Positions 54,901 through 57,309 of a stretch of DNA of 64,000 nucleotides are shown piece after piece. Source of the DNA: Echinarachnius parma (Eukaryota > Echinodermata > Echinoidea > Clypeasteroida > Echinarachniidae). The notes under the pieces are model-generated. The model did not search any database. It had not been told where the DNA came from and saw nothing but the letters and a program-made list of their open reading frames with translations. Position 1 is the first letter of the stretch; each line of letters opens with the position of its first letter. A program made the translations under genes and the position numbers. Location: the NCBI GenBank assembly GCA_037951105.1, contig JBAMJV010007766.1, positions 21,954 through 85,953 on the forward strand. The letters run 5' to 3'.

Positions 54901-55109
54901 CATCCGGCTCCCGCGAGTCCCTGTTCTTTGGCGAAACCAACTACTACACCACGTTGACTGACACAAACTCTGCGTACAAGGTGATCACCACCCAGGAGCA
55001 GATTCAAATGAAGGCGACCGAGGAGCGAGGGAAAGGCGGAGAACCGATGGCGATGGCGGACGTCGTCAGCTCAAATCACGTGGTCAATTCGCGAGAGGAC
55101 CAGTCATGA
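5717..55109 (+). CDS. MFSD4/NAGLT1-like MFS transporter, 3' part (six exons)
   Basis: Six exons (5717-5844, 6343-6519, 50107-50254, 50903-50973, 51953-52067, 54844-55109) total 905 nt and join without a frame break into 300 residues plus a leading split codon, ending at TGA. The protein has a basic central loop (NRCLRDDKSK), then six hydrophobic segments matching TM7-TM12 of a 12-helix MFS carrier, then a hydrophilic tail of about 85 residues. Family marks are FALGRLISIP, SSIYPSSVAYAEQ and GAATGEMTFP, which sit where the MFSD4A/MFSD4B group has its conserved GR, FP-SW-EQ and GA-GEM blocks. MFSD4B (NAGLT1) is described as a sodium-dependent sugar transporter of the plasma membrane and MFSD4A is an orphan, so substrate cannot be assigned here. 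Family members are near 500 residues, so roughly the first 40% is coded upstream of the window. Phases agree at every junction, which makes the exon chain secure; the orthology is an inference from motifs. Confidence 0.88.
6343..6519 (+). CDS. Exon b: TM7-TM8 to start of TM9
   Basis: A pyrimidine-rich tract and TTGTTGCAG precede the exon and gtaagt follows at 6520. It is exactly 59 codons, phase 0 at both ends. It begins SAYGGYIFQYAVKN, has YMTSVYWGCFALGRLISIP in the middle and ends ALSIMLLVNL. The GR-containing segment is the second-half counterpart of the MFS loop motif. The donor is followed after about 25 bases by a tetranucleotide microsatellite. Confidence 0.88.
6545..6775. repeat. (GATT)n then (GGAT)n microsatellite
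   Basis: About 180 bp of GATT units with a few variant units are followed by about 45 bp of GGATG/GATA units. It starts only 25 bases inside the intron after exon b. The open frames across it (SINQSINQ repeats) are artefacts of the 4-bp period. Confidence 0.95.
7088..7512 (-). mobile_element. MITE, TTAA-bounded family T2, copy 1
   Basis: 425 bp from TTAAAGGGGACCACCAGGCA to GTGGTACCCTTTAA, with TTAA at both edges. The interior is the reverse complement of 12836-13227 and 62207-62655, including TTTGATATCACAAAACGG-like and CATAAACAAAGCAATTAATT-like blocks. Confidence 0.8.
7676..7772 (+). mobile_element. SINE 3'-end fragment
   Basis: The segment runs TGATGACCAAGGGTAATAATA, AAGCGCTTAGAAACATTG, then TTATATAAATGTAATAT and an (ATT)n tail. 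This is the 3' part of the tRNA-derived SINE seen more fully at 53150-53438 and 56045-56385. Confidence 0.65.
8283..8702. repeat. Poly(C)-rich region
   Basis: Three C runs of 14 or more bases lie at about 8287, 8527 and 8684, with CCTCCTCC-type low complexity between them. The unusually open frames here reflect the base composition. Confidence 0.75.
8992..9243. mobile_element. Foldback MITE with GTGACCCGCTATAGCAAAAC ends
   Basis: GTGACCCGCTATAGCAAAAC on the left pairs with GTTTTGCTATAGCCGGTCAC on the right, and the pairing extends inward over CCCTGCACTT/AAGTGCAGGG. Total 252 bp. Confidence 0.75.
9720..10032. repeat. Tandem repeat, about 100-bp period, three copies
   Basis: The motif AGTCAACAATGGATTATCA recurs at 9811 and 9913 and in altered form near 10008. 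The linked parts CTGTATTAACTCTA, GCACAATCTAGTA and GGGTTAATGGG also repeat in order. Confidence 0.75.
10270..10298. repeat. (CGTT)n microsatellite
   Basis: About seven CGTT units. The same unit dominates the compound microsatellite at 45307. Confidence 0.85.
10424..11287. repeat. Two copies of a CGGGGGCTAC-type repeat
   Basis: 10424-10572 and 11098-11287 share ACAGGGAAAAAA, ATTTATTTTTCG, GGGCTACTTT, ACTCTATGCACATTTTCAGG and a closing TATTTTTTTCACTG. The second copy contains extra CTTTCGGGGGCTCTTTT units. A relative in the opposite orientation is at 25296-25620. The 500 bp between the copies shows nothing distinctive. Confidence 0.65.
11339..11712. mobile_element. MITE, TTAA-bounded family T1, copy 1
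   Basis: 374 bp with ends TTAAAGGGATCTAGTAACAT and ACTAGATCCCTTTAA, TTAA exactly at both edges. The inner sequence carries a conserved CACTGTACACAAAGT-like block and CGCATTTTCGCTCATT-like block shared by the other copies. Confidence 0.8.
12261..12646. mobile_element. MITE, TTAA-bounded family T1, copy 2
   Basis: 386 bp between TTAAAGGGACTAAGTAACAT and TTACTAGATCCCTTTAA. Interior blocks GACAGGTTTCGGTTTTTCAA and TACAAAGTGAGTGCAGTGAG are shared with 48298-48695. Confidence 0.82.
12836..13227 (+). mobile_element. MITE, TTAA-bounded family T2, copy 2
   Basis: 392 bp, TTAAAGGGTACCACCACCCA to CCTGGTGGTCCCCTTTAA. TTAA lies at both edges. Same orientation as 62207-62655. Confidence 0.82.
13731..14170. 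mobile_element. MITE of the GTGACCCTACACCACAAAACGACC family, copy 2
   Basis: It begins TATGTGACCTTACACCACAA and ends TTTTGTGGTGTAGGGTCACA, about 440 bp. TIRs of about 27 bp with a few mismatches; the interior matches 2745-3160. Confidence 0.75.
14422..14582. mobile_element. Foldback MITE, TGGCCCGTTTCATAAAACTC ends
   Basis: A 161-bp foldback whose arms (TTTCATAAAACTCTTGCAAT and its complement) pair over more than 35 bp. Size, GGCC-type ends and the central AACCAATCAG block suggest a distant member of the 1637-1801 family. Confidence 0.72.
15470..15932 (-). mobile_element. MITE, TTAA-bounded family T5, copy 3
   Basis: It contains AATCACTTGGAGCTATCACA near the left end, GATATTGGTATACATG and CTCAAATATCTCTTTTGG near the right, and closes with AAGTAAATGGATCACT. 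Ends are diverged; boundaries are good to about 10 bases. Confidence 0.6.
16281..18200 (+). repeat. 323-bp tandem array, about six units
   Basis: Units start near 16281, 16604, 16927, 17250, 17573 and 17881. Each holds CATCTTCTTCTCCAGAA, ATTCCAACCAAACATGGCAG, AAGTTGCTAAAATGGTGGGC, CCCCCAGGGGGGCCCTGG, a second CATCTTCTTCTCAAGATCCA and ATGCCTCTATTGATGAAGAA. The first four units are nearly identical; the last two are increasingly mutated. A 69-residue frame recurs in units 1-4, but 323 is not a multiple of three, so it is no repeat protein. Confidence 0.92.
18177..18197. repeat. Poly(G) tract
   Basis: A run of about 18 G, with one early A, at the decayed end of the 323-bp array. Confidence 0.8.
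18896..18922. repeat. Poly(G) tract
   Basis: About 25 consecutive G bases following a T-rich stretch, inside the 4.8-kb element. Confidence 0.85.
20281..20620. mobile_element. Foldback MITE with TAAATCTCCGTGTATAAGGC ends
   Basis: TAAATCTCCGTGTATAAGGC on the left and ACACGGAGATTTA on the right are inverted, with a second inner pair of GGGGGTGCGCCTTATACAC on both sides. About 340 bp, nested inside the 4.8-kb element. Confidence 0.72.
21110..21790. repeat. Tandem repeat, about 108-bp period
   Basis: AAAATGTATTTAAAAATCAC CTGCTT, GGGTATTTCCCACTAGTTAC and AAAGATTTGATTTTCGTGTT recur at roughly 21330-21400, 21500-21570, 21608-21680 and 21738-21790, with increasing divergence toward the edges. The clearest pair is at 21540 and 21648. 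Confidence 0.7.
21868..21941 (+). other. tRNA-like sequence (pseudogene or SINE head)
   Basis: GAGCATAGTGGTTTAGTGGTA resembles a box A region and CAGGTTCAATCCCTGGGGCC a box B / T-arm. The 5' and 3' acceptor parts do not pair cleanly and no SINE body follows. Most likely a tRNA-derived relic. Confidence 0.45.
22056..24083. mobile_element. GC-rich palindromic element, copy 1, interrupted
   Basis: It starts ATGCTACGTTTACACCATGT and ends ACATGGTGTAAACATAGCAT. The inverted arms continue through CCCCGGCGGCCACGGCAGCC. Without the 1.3-kb insertion at 22159-23447 the element is about 740 bp and almost entirely self-complementary, centred near 23800 (CTACTACGGACAGCCTCCAA and its complement). Base composition is far more GC- and CpG-rich than the surroundings. 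A second copy begins at 63471. Confidence 0.82.
22159..23447 (+). mobile_element. Internal-deletion derivative of the 4.8-kb element
   Basis: It has the same two ends as 16158-20957. Units 1, 2 and 3 carry the same private variants as units 1, 2 and 3 there (for example ATCGAAGTTGC and CCCTCAGGGGGG in unit 3). After AAGTATGACAG (23132) the sequence jumps to the 3' end region (ATCGCAGAATGGCCCCATAG), skipping about 3.5 kb. The outside flanks are the GC-rich palindromic element, whose uninterrupted version is at 63541-63567. Confidence 0.88.
24108..24434. repeat. Direct repeat, 165-bp period, two copies
   Basis: GATGTCCAGTGGTCAAA, TGTGAGTAATTATTTTAT, AATGTATCTAGATAATTCAG and CTGCCCATGGGTAATCAAGT occur in order twice. 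Confidence 0.85.
25101..25175. repeat. Pair of palindromes (GAGAAATCTC / GAGAATTCTC)
   Basis: GGAACCGAGAAATCTCGGTTCC and, 40 bases on, GGGACCGAGAATTCTCGGTCCC are both self-complementary and similar to each other. Possibly the remains of a foldback element. Confidence 0.6.
25296..25620. repeat. GCCCCCGAAA-type repeat, reverse relative of 11098-11287
   Basis: It contains GGGCGAATTCGCCCCCGAAA, AAAGAGCCCC and then several AAAAGTAGCCCCCGAAA units ending AATAAAAATGAACATTTA. The reverse complement of these parts is in 11098-11287. Confidence 0.6.
26058..26494. mobile_element. hAT-type MITE with 8-bp target duplication
   Basis: 437 bp with ends CAGCGCTTCTCAACCTTTTT and GGTTGAGAAGCACTG, flanked on both sides by CTTTAACC (26050-26057 and 26495-26502). 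An 8-bp duplication and CAG...CTG ends with a GNTTCTCAACC core are characteristic of hAT/Charlie-type elements. The interior has direct repeats of GAGGCCCACTTTGGCTCC. No transposase frame, so it is non-autonomous. Confidence 0.9.
26745..26850 (-). mobile_element. SINE fragment
   Basis: TATTATTACCC, TCAGGTACAGTTCAAACCC and CACCATCTCAACTCCCAGGGG match the corresponding part of 53150-53438. Only the 3' half of the SINE is present. Confidence 0.7.
26901..27022. mobile_element. Short foldback element
   Basis: CGCCACGG then TAACCCATTATATTCGGTCA pairs with TGACCGAATATTGGGTGAAC then GTGGGTGGCG. About 122 bp with imperfect arms of about 33 bp. Confidence 0.65.
28183..28318. repeat. Direct repeat, 68-bp period, two copies
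   Basis: GAGGAGTTGGCAGTTAGGCC and CATGCAAGATTGATGTGATA occur twice 68 bp apart with almost no differences, which suggests a recent duplication. Confidence 0.9.
28383..28660. repeat. Dispersed ~270-bp repeat, copy 1
   Basis: Shared blocks with 29920, 33903 and 36726 are GAGAAAGAGAAGGG, GTTTAAAGTTAGAAAGCC, TGTAGAAAAC, GGCTCTGACCGACAAGAT, and a closing CCCTTCTTACTCTCACCCGA. No TIR was found. Confidence 0.7.
29240..29900. repeat. Purine-rich (GA) tract
   Basis: The plus strand is dominated by GAGA, GATAGA and AAGAA for about 650 bp. A 50-base block (GAGATTCCGTGGATGAGTTC and following) repeats at 29577 and 29817, so part of it is a 240-bp direct repeat. Confidence 0.8.
29920..30175. repeat. Dispersed ~270-bp repeat, copy 2
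   Basis: CAAGAGAAGGGCGC, AATTATGTTTGAAGTTAGAG, GCCTTGTAGAAAACC, GAAGGCTCCGACCGACCAT and CTTCTCACTCTCATCCGACA align with copy 1. Confidence 0.7.
30678..30821. mobile_element. Foldback element
   Basis: GGGAAAATCATGGAATGTTC pairs with GAACATTCCGTGCTTTTCCC, and inside AGGATTTAAAATGCTATT pairs with AATAGCATTCAAAATCC. Around 144 bp. Confidence 0.75.
30938..31339 (+). mobile_element. MITE, TTAA-bounded family T5, copy 4
   Basis: 402 bp, TTAAAGTGATATTTGAGACT to TTCATGGATCGCTTTAA, with TTAA at both edges. The interior (ATCATTGGAAGATTC, GGCTCCAAGTGATTTTGGTT) matches copies 1-3. Confidence 0.75.
31575..31755. mobile_element. MITE, TTAA-bounded family T1, truncated copy
   Basis: It starts TTAAAGGGATCTAGTAACAT and follows the family through ACAGGTTTTGGTATTTCAAA and GTGTGATTGAAG, then leaves it. 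The right half is missing. Confidence 0.7.
31950..32425. repeat. Direct repeat split by a GGCCC-rich insertion
   Basis: TTCTAGTTTGGTTAGAGTTGT and the linked CCCATTCGGGAGTGGTCCTGA occur at about 32010-32070 and 32358-32420. Between them, 32090-32325, is a block with repeated GTGGCCC and AATTTGGTGGCCC motifs that looks inserted. Confidence 0.55.
33105..33215 (+). mobile_element. SINE 3'-end fragment
   Basis: GTGTGTATCTGTTGACCGGG, TAATAATAGCGCTTAAAGGC and TTATATATATATGTAATATT match the SINE 3' part in order. Confidence 0.6.
33903..34160. repeat. Dispersed ~270-bp repeat, copy 3
   Basis: GAGAAAGAGAAGGGCC, CGTTCGAAGTTTGGAAGCCC, TGTAGAAACCG, GAAGCTCTGATCTACCAGAT and CCCTTATCACTCTTACCCGA align with copy 1. 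Confidence 0.7.
34200..35260. repeat. Pyrimidine-rich tract, about 1 kb
   Basis: The plus strand is strongly C/T-rich (TTCTTC, TCTCTC, CCTTTTC types) for about 1 kb and directly follows copy 3 of the 270-bp repeat. Long hydrophobic frames across it are a by-product of T-rich codons and have no start, splice or family support. Confidence 0.75.
35640..36075. repeat. Tandem repeat, about 110-bp period, roughly four copies
   Basis: ATCTTCAGATTAACACATGC TG, CAGGTACCTTGGTTAGAAGA and the variants AAAACATGCTGTACAT and AAGGTACCTTGGTTGGAAAA recur in order. Copies are moderately diverged. Confidence 0.7.
36726..36872. repeat. Dispersed ~270-bp repeat, copy 4, partial
   Basis: Only the 3' half remains: TTGAGAAATGTTGCATCACATAG, GAGGCTCTGACCTACAAGAT and, after a C-and-A tract, GAGCCCTTCTCACTCTCGCT. 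Confidence 0.6.
36786..36841. repeat. Poly(C) followed directly by poly(A)
   Basis: About 30 C followed without a break by about 24 A, inside copy 4 of the 270-bp repeat. Length may be affected by sequencing or assembly. Confidence 0.85.
38588..39007. mobile_element. MITE with CAGGGCTGTCAAC ends
   Basis: CAGGGCTGTCAAC (38588) and GTTGACAGCCCTG (ending 39007) are exact 13-bp inverted repeats, and AAATTA flanks both ends. The interior holds two C runs (about 38806 and 38911) each preceded by GACA and a GGTCTCGGCTT-type motif. Confidence 0.75.
39102..39128. repeat. Poly(G) tract
   Basis: About 26 consecutive G after TTGAGG. Confidence 0.85.
39202..39593 (+). pseudogene. L2/CR1-type LINE reverse transcriptase, C-terminal fragment
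   Basis: The frame codes LRRIQNIAARFVTRSRKHEH, then LYHLHWLPIHLRIQFKIC. After a one-base deletion near 39335 it continues as VYKSLNGTSPHYISDL, YTPTRTLRSNNQ, GERAFGIIAARLWNSIPLHI and ends at TAA 39591-39593. The LHWLP--RI-FKI, Y--LNG-AP-Y-SDL and R-FGVAAP-LWNSLP blocks are standard for the C-terminal end of non-LTR retrotransposons of the L2/CR1 group. The polymerase core is absent, as usual for a 5'-truncated insertion. It lies sense to the host gene inside the large intron. Confidence 0.9.
39594..39800 (+). mobile_element. 3' tail of the LINE fragment
   Basis: After the stop codon about 200 bp lead to GAAGCGCATATAGATGTG, TGCTATATAAATATTTTATT and an (ATT)n array. This closing segment resembles the 3' end of the SINEs in this window. 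Confidence 0.7.
40395..40862. repeat. Tandem repeat, 77-bp period, about six copies
   Basis: Units of GAGAGTCAAGAAGAGTGGTC, TTTATAGACAGGTGGTCTCT and AAGACAGGTTCATTCACATA recur at about 40506, 40584, 40662, 40733 and 40810. The two long overlapping frames on opposite strands arise from the repeat. The array starts with GTCAAACCTGTCTATAAAGA and ends with the inverted CAGCAGGTTTGACT, so it may be an expanded foldback element. Confidence 0.9.
41201..41573. mobile_element. MITE, TTAA-bounded family T1, copy 4
   Basis: 373 bp from TTAAGGGATCTAGTTAGCAT to TTAGTAGATCCCTTTAA. Interior blocks TACAAAGTAAGTGCAGTGAG and TCATTACTCGGTCAT match the family. Confidence 0.78.
41925..42415. repeat. Degenerate tandem repeat
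   Basis: CATTGCTCTTAAA-ATTCAAATTC, then a TTATTTGGT-AAT block and CCAGGCATTAA/GTAC recur near 41930, 42185 and 42320. Unit length varies between about 130 and 250 bp. Confidence 0.65.
43025..43870. repeat. Tandem repeat, about 200-bp period, 4-5 copies
   Basis: GATCTCCTCAATGAGATCAT, GAAAGGTTAATGAGAAAGGA, CAAGACAAGCCA, TACATGCCTGTGAATT and AGTCAGGCTTTAGAAAG recur in order at about 43031, 43236, 43428, 43577 and 43795. Spacing shrinks through deletions in the later copies. Confidence 0.85.
43915..45015. repeat. Tandem repeat, three copies, the first split by an insertion
   Basis: AAGCCATAGTGCACCATTAA, AAGCCATGTAATGCACCATT and AATCCATACTGCACCATTAA occur near 43933, 44778 and 44962, each followed by CCCCTATCCCACCCC-type sequence. 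The 692-bp element at 43997-44688 interrupts the first copy. Confidence 0.75.
43997..44688. mobile_element. 692-bp DNA element with TA at both ends
   Basis: CCGTACTGACCGGCGTAATC on the left pairs with GATTACGCCAGTCAGTACGG on the right, and a TA flanks each end. The interior is CpG-richer than its surroundings and contains CAGCGCGCGCGTGATACG. TA flanks suggest a mariner-like element without transposase; that assignment is inference. Confidence 0.78.
45307..45912. repeat. 600-bp compound tetranucleotide microsatellite
   Basis: Blocks run in order: TTTC, TTCG, TTTC, a long TTCG block (45453-45638), GTCC (45639-45694), TTCC (to about 45803), TTTC, TGTC (45820-45900), TTTC. Each block differs from the next by one substitution. 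All six frames stay open because a 4-bp unit without a stop gives none, so the 220-245 residue frames are not genes. Confidence 0.97.
46373..46682. mobile_element. MITE of the GGGCCCCGTTGCAG family with nested insertion
   Basis: GGGCCCCGTTGCAGAAAAGA starts as in 1637-1801. After the nested palindrome the sequence resumes at GTTGCAATCAATTGGAAGTC and AACCAATCAGATTAGC, family-like but in the middle of the unit. The right terminus is lost near 46682. Confidence 0.7.
46401..46601. mobile_element. 201-bp near-perfect palindrome nested in a MITE
   Basis: The arms (CAATAGACCGCTTCTGTAAT through GGTCCGGCAAGCT, and complement) pair over about 95 bp each with only a few differences and a loop of under 10 bases near 46500. 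It sits inside the GTTGCAG MITE, so it inserted later. Confidence 0.85.
47200..47590. repeat. Tandem repeat, about 150-bp period, three copies
   Basis: GTGTCAGAAGGGCATAAACG, GTGTTAGAAGGGCATTATTT and GTGTAAGAAGGGCATAACAC begin successive units, each followed by AACAACCTTTTTG-C and a TGCAA-TTGT block. Confidence 0.8.
48298..48695. mobile_element. MITE, TTAA-bounded family T1, copy 5
   Basis: 398 bp, TTAAAGGGACTTAGTAACAT to TTACTAGATCCCTTTAA, with TTAA at both edges. Very similar to 12261-12646 throughout. Confidence 0.85.
48863..49391. mobile_element. MITE, TTAA-bounded family T3, copy 1
   Basis: 529 bp, TTAAAGGGGTAGTACAGTTT to AACTAAACTACCCCTTTAA. Ends are complementary over about 20 bp (ACCAAAACT... 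on the right, AGTTTTGGT on the left). CAGCGCCCTCT near the right end recurs in 57746-57987. Confidence 0.82.
49504..49562. repeat. (GT)n/(GC-GT)n microsatellite
   Basis: Alternating GTGT and GCGT units over about 58 bp. Alternating purine-pyrimidine sequence of this kind can adopt Z-DNA. Confidence 0.9.
49692..49757 (+). pseudogene. Decayed tandem copy 1 of exon c (5' part)
   Basis: The sequence GTTGTTTTGGAGCCCTTTCG and the following bases match the first half of exon c. The frame carries TAG where exon c has GAG (after the LSL codons), and no AG acceptor precedes it. Homology fades after about 65 bases. The upstream intron sequence (AGATATTAATGATGCATATT) also matches the intron just before exon c, so intron and exon start were duplicated together. 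Confidence 0.75.
49931..50023 (+). pseudogene. Tandem copy 2 of exon c (5' part), splice-competent in appearance
   Basis: A pyrimidine tract and TTGGTCTAG precede an open 93-nt block coding IGCFGALSLELCRRDSLVML, then YVGARIFHLIS, followed by gtaaca at 50024. It matches the first part of exon c with one Phe-to-Cys change and some drift near the end. Length is 31 codons in phase 0, so inclusion before exon c would keep the frame but add an extra membrane segment. The YPSSVAYAEQ half is absent. Most likely a recent relic; a cassette exon is possible. Confidence 0.7.
50107..50254 (+). CDS. Exon c: TM9-TM10 with the SSIYPSS block
   Basis: The acceptor is TCTTTATGTAG and the donor is gtaggt at 50255. 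The exon enters in phase 0 and leaves in phase 1. It codes VGCFGALSLELFRRDSLVML, then a hydrophobic segment, then SSIYPSSVAYAEQHIKMS. The YPSSVAYAEQ block is the strongest family marker in the window. Joining it to exon b gives an uninterrupted TM9 (IMLLVNL-VGCFGALSL), so no exon seems to be missing in the 43.6-kb intron. Two partial copies lie upstream at 49692 and 49931. Confidence 0.88.
50903..50973 (+). CDS. Exon d: TM11, GAATGEM block
   Basis: The acceptor TTTTACTCGCAG and donor gtgagt (50974) bound 71 nt. The split Gly codon from exon c is completed here, giving GIVTSCIVIGAATGEMTFPV then IVGR and leaving in phase 0. The GAATGEM segment corresponds to the conserved TM11 motif of MFSD4-type carriers. 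No tandem copy was seen around this exon. Confidence 0.87.
51710..51890. mobile_element. Possible short foldback with AGGGCTT ends
   Basis: GCAGGGCTTGCACTTAGCGG on the left and AAGGGAAAGCCCTGA on the right have short complementary ends. The interior repeats TTGGCCACT and GGCCACCTGAAA. It lies in the intron between exons d and e. Confidence 0.5.
51953..52067 (+). CDS. Exon e: TM12
   Basis: The acceptor is CTGTCTCTCTTCAG and the donor is gtaggc at 52068. It enters in phase 0 and leaves in phase 1. The product is LIFPVKPMYFLAFCAGACC, then a hydrophobic run ending SYCSAEK, which is the last membrane helix followed by the start of the cytoplasmic tail. It is Cys-rich for a membrane helix. Confidence 0.86.
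52245..52335 (-). mobile_element. SINE 3'-end fragment
   Basis: CATTTATAAAGCGCCATCTA, TCCGAGGCGCATAGTAAG and ATAATTACC match the start of 56045-56385. A foldback (52339) replaces the rest. Confidence 0.55.
52339..52458. mobile_element. Foldback element
   Basis: GGTGATGGGACAATCTATCA pairs with TGATAGATTGCCATCGCC, and GGCGATCTGGATGTAGCTAT pairs with ATAGCGTATACATTCAGATC. The loop is GAAGCGAAGCTGA. Confidence 0.78.
52966..53027. repeat. Hairpin
   Basis: GTGAAAGTGCGTTGCACTCA, then CTAGATA, pairs with TATCTAG, then TGAGTGCAACACACTTTCAC; 62 bp with one mismatch and a loop of about 8 bases. It may be a minimal foldback element. Confidence 0.75.
53150..53438 (-). mobile_element. tRNA-derived SINE, nearly complete
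   Basis: On the minus strand the head reads TGGTGTGGCGAGATTGGTAG (box A-like) and, 25 bases on, GTTCGAACCC (box B). The body has CCTTTACCAAGAAAATTAAT, CCCAGGTGTATAAATGGGTA and CAGGGAGTTGAGAAAGTATG, and the 3' end is an ATT-type array. The same body is at 56045-56385. Confidence 0.82.
53789..53856 (-). other. tRNA-like sequence
   Basis: The minus strand reads CTGGATGGTCTAGTGGTTAA (box A) and TTTGGGTTCGATCCCCACCC (box B / T-arm). Overall length fits a tRNA, but the acceptor ends do not pair convincingly, so a tRNA pseudogene or SINE head is more likely than a working tRNA. Confidence 0.5.
54231..54580. repeat. Tandem repeat, 88-bp period, four copies
   Basis: GTTAGAGGGCAGCATTCATG, TTTATCAGGAAAGTGTGTTG, AGCTAAGCCCACAGGTACGA and CTATCACCCATT recur at 54231, 54319, about 54405 and 54492. 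Located in the last intron. Confidence 0.92.
54592..54690 (+). pseudogene. Decayed tandem copy 1 of exon f (middle part)
   Basis: The block from AGTAGCTGCTGCC to ACTACACCATGC and GCTAACTCTGAATT aligns with the middle of exon f (CGTAGCTGCTGTC, ACTACACCACGT, AAACTCTGCG). The central part is heavily mutated and out of frame. It is the most diverged of the three copies. Confidence 0.6.
54711..54798 (+). pseudogene. Tandem copy 2 of exon f (middle part)
   Basis: CCGTGTCG is followed by TCCGGCCCCCTCAAGTCCCT, then a stretch coding LFGETNYCTTLT, nearly the same as FFGETNYYTTLT in exon f. A 10-base gap after GTGTCG and the absence of any AG acceptor in the preceding T-rich run mark it as a non-functional copy. 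The product would have continued to TGA within about 14 codons after the homology. Confidence 0.75.
54844..55109 (+). CDS. Exon f: C-terminal cytoplasmic tail and stop
   Basis: The acceptor TTTAATTTCTGCAG precedes the exon, which completes the split codon as Glu and codes 87 further residues to TGA at 55107-55109. It begins EKPLPLAEGAYMWCRSCC, has FGETNYYTTLTD in the middle and ends VVNSREDQS. The tail is hydrophilic, with many Glu, Thr, Ser and Lys and no further membrane segment. GC content is clearly higher than in the flanks, as expected for coding DNA. Two damaged copies lie upstream (54592-54690 and 54711-54798). Confidence 0.86.
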
Positions 55110-55188
55110 TGCCATGAAGCTTGAATTGGTCCAAATTATTAAATTTAAATCACAATTTTGATTTGTAGTGGCTGCAGATGATAGCCAA

Positions 55189-55359
55189 GGGGGATGTAGC
55201 AAATTGAAAGAGTTGTGATCAATTGCAAATTTGCGATCAAACGCAAGTCAGAAAATAATGCTAAATGCGCAAACCTGATTAGCGGAAAAGCATTATTTTA
55301 TTGACTTGTGTTTTATCACTTCTGTGCGATTGATCGCAACTCTTTAAGCAACATCCCCC
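55189..55359. mobile_element. MITE of the GTTGCA family in the 3' UTR
   Basis: GGGGGATGT on the left and ACATCCCCC on the right bound arms containing AAAGAGTTGTGATCAATTGC and GATTGATCGCAACTCTTTAA. The centre (GCTAAATGCGCAAACCTGAT TAGC) matches 1637-1801. Confidence 0.72.
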
Positions 55360-55545
55360 AAGACCTTGCAATGTTGTTGCTCCTTTTATTTGAAGGAAAG
55401 AAAGAGTATATATATATATGTTCATTGGCATAAATTATATTTGTTTGAAAGGAGCAAAGAACTTGGCTCTGTTTTATTTGTCGTAAATGTGCCAGTACAT
55501 CCACCATACGATGGCGTAAGACTTGTTTTTTTTAATTCCCATGTA

Positions 55546-55675
55546 CGATTACGCACGGGCGTAGACATGTCATTGATACCCATTCAACTGGGGGGGATGA
55601 TCTATTCATTCACCCCCCCCCCCCCCTGATGAATAGGTATTACGTAAGTCGCTACGCCTGTGCGATTACGTGATA
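55546..55675. mobile_element. Foldback with CGATTACGCAC ends and a C run
   Basis: CGATTACGCACGGGCGTAGA pairs with CTACGCCTGTGCGATTACG. Inside, GATACCCATTCAACTGGGGG faces a run of about 14 C and TGATGAATAGGTATTA. Related in its core to 1259-1373. Confidence 0.65.
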
Positions 55676-56044
55676 CATGATTTCAGTTTAACAAATCTAT
55701 CTTTTTTTCTAAGCTGCACATGAAGGTTTCGGTGGTACAACGAAGCTTGCATGATTATTGTAGCCATCAACGCCTGAACCTGGCAGTTTTATTGATCCTT
55801 ATTTGAACAAAATTAGCAAGGATTTAGCAGAAATTGCATTCATGTTAGCTGTGTCCAATGATTTATAATAATACATTAAAATAATAATAATTAATAATTA
55901 ATGATGAATAATTAATAATTAATAATTTCTCATTGACCACAGAATGCATGATTGGATGATGCTTGATTAAGATTTGATTTTTTTTAAAACTGCACATTTA
56001 GGTTTTGGTAGCACAAATATTTCTTTTGGTTATGGTTTCAACAT

Positions 56045-56385
56045 AATAATAATATATAATAATATACTCGATTTATATAGCGCCTAATATGATTGATAAT
56101 CATCTCTAAGCGCATTACAATGATAATATTACCCCCGGTCATAGGATACAATGCAAACCAGCACACATTGTGTGCACCATCTCCACTCCCTGGGGAGCAT
56201 TCCTTCCAAGCGGCTCATGGGCATTGAGAAGATCCTTCACATAATAGGCTTTCACCTCCTACTGGGTCCCCATTTATACACCTGGGTAGAGAGACAGCAA
56301 ATGTGGATAAATTGTCTTGCTGAAGGACAAAGGCAGTGGGCAGGGTTCGAACCATGGATATCATGTTATTATTATTATTATTATT
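56045..56385 (-). mobile_element. tRNA-derived SINE in the 3' UTR
   Basis: The plus strand shows ATTTATATAGCGCCTAATAT, CTCTAAGCGCATTACAATG, CACCATCTCCACTCCCTGGG, TACACCTGGGTAGAGAGACA and GGGTTCGAACCATGG, the reverse of a tRNA-headed SINE. It closes in an ATT array where the box A part should be, so the head is partly lost. Confidence 0.82.
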
Positions 56386-56568
56386 TATTCGACCAAAAAG
56401 CATAATACAATGTAAAATACAACACAACTATATATGCACAAATTACAAAAATACAAGTTACAAGACAGAAGAAAATAGTTAGAAGCAGTGTGTGGGTCAG
56501 GGTTCACAAAAGTAAAGTACATTACTGTTGCCCTAGGGCATGTGAACCCTCACACAAAAAGGCATATG

Positions 56569-57027
56569 TTAAAGGCATATATGCGTGGGTTATAAAGGGT
56601 AGTCAGCAAATTCCAACTCGACTCCACCGTCATGACCGTAATCTCTCGAGGTAAACTCACGATATGTGTTGGATCGATCGAAGAGAGGTGCTTCGAAATA
56701 TCTGAACAAAGGCCTTCTTATGAAATTGCATGCAGCAAACAAATTTCTCACGCTGTCACCTAGGCATCAAACAGCGGCACTTTGAAGTTGGTTGCGGTTA
56801 AGCGTGTTACATGATATTTTCGCTCGTAAACATCTCTGATGGATCTCCATTCGACTAGTACAACATTCCGAACGCGACTATTTTTGATGCATTTTTGACT
56901 CGGGTATTCGGAAGTGGGACAGTTTGCGATCGCTACTTATAACTGAGCCAATGGGGATTACGTACCGTGCGTAAAAGTGCGCAAGATGGATCCACGCGTC
57001 TAATAACCCACGCATATATGCCTTTAA
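56569..57027. mobile_element. MITE, TTAA-bounded family T6, long inverted ends
   Basis: 459 bp, TTAAAGGCATATATGCGTGG to CCACGCATATATGCCTTTAA, an exact inverted repeat of at least 24 bp with TTAA at both edges. The interior is GC-richer than its surroundings, with TCGATCGA and CTCGAGG motifs. Confidence 0.88.
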
Positions 57028-57150
57028 AATGATCCATTAACTTCTTATTGAAGATTATTTTCCTAAGGTCATATTTGAGTCTTCAGACATATACCAATTT
57101 CATTGGAAGATTCTTCTGAATGATGTGTGATAGTTTCATAGAAAAACAAA
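57024..57150 (+). mobile_element. MITE, TTAA-bounded family T5, truncated copy
   Basis: TTAAAATGATCCATTAACTT, then GTCATATTTGAGTCTTCAGA and TTTCATTGGAAGATTC match the family's left half. It shares its TTAA with the right end of 56569-57027. Confidence 0.65.
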
Positions 57151-57309
57151 ATTTGAGTTTTGACCTTGCATGCACTCATTTTAAGAAACTTATTTTTACA
57201 AATATATTTACATATTTACAGTTAAACCTGTCTATGAAGACTGGCCAAGGGAGACACAAAATGTTCCAAGATGTTTTGGTTGAAAACAGATATATATGAA
57301 TATTTTTTA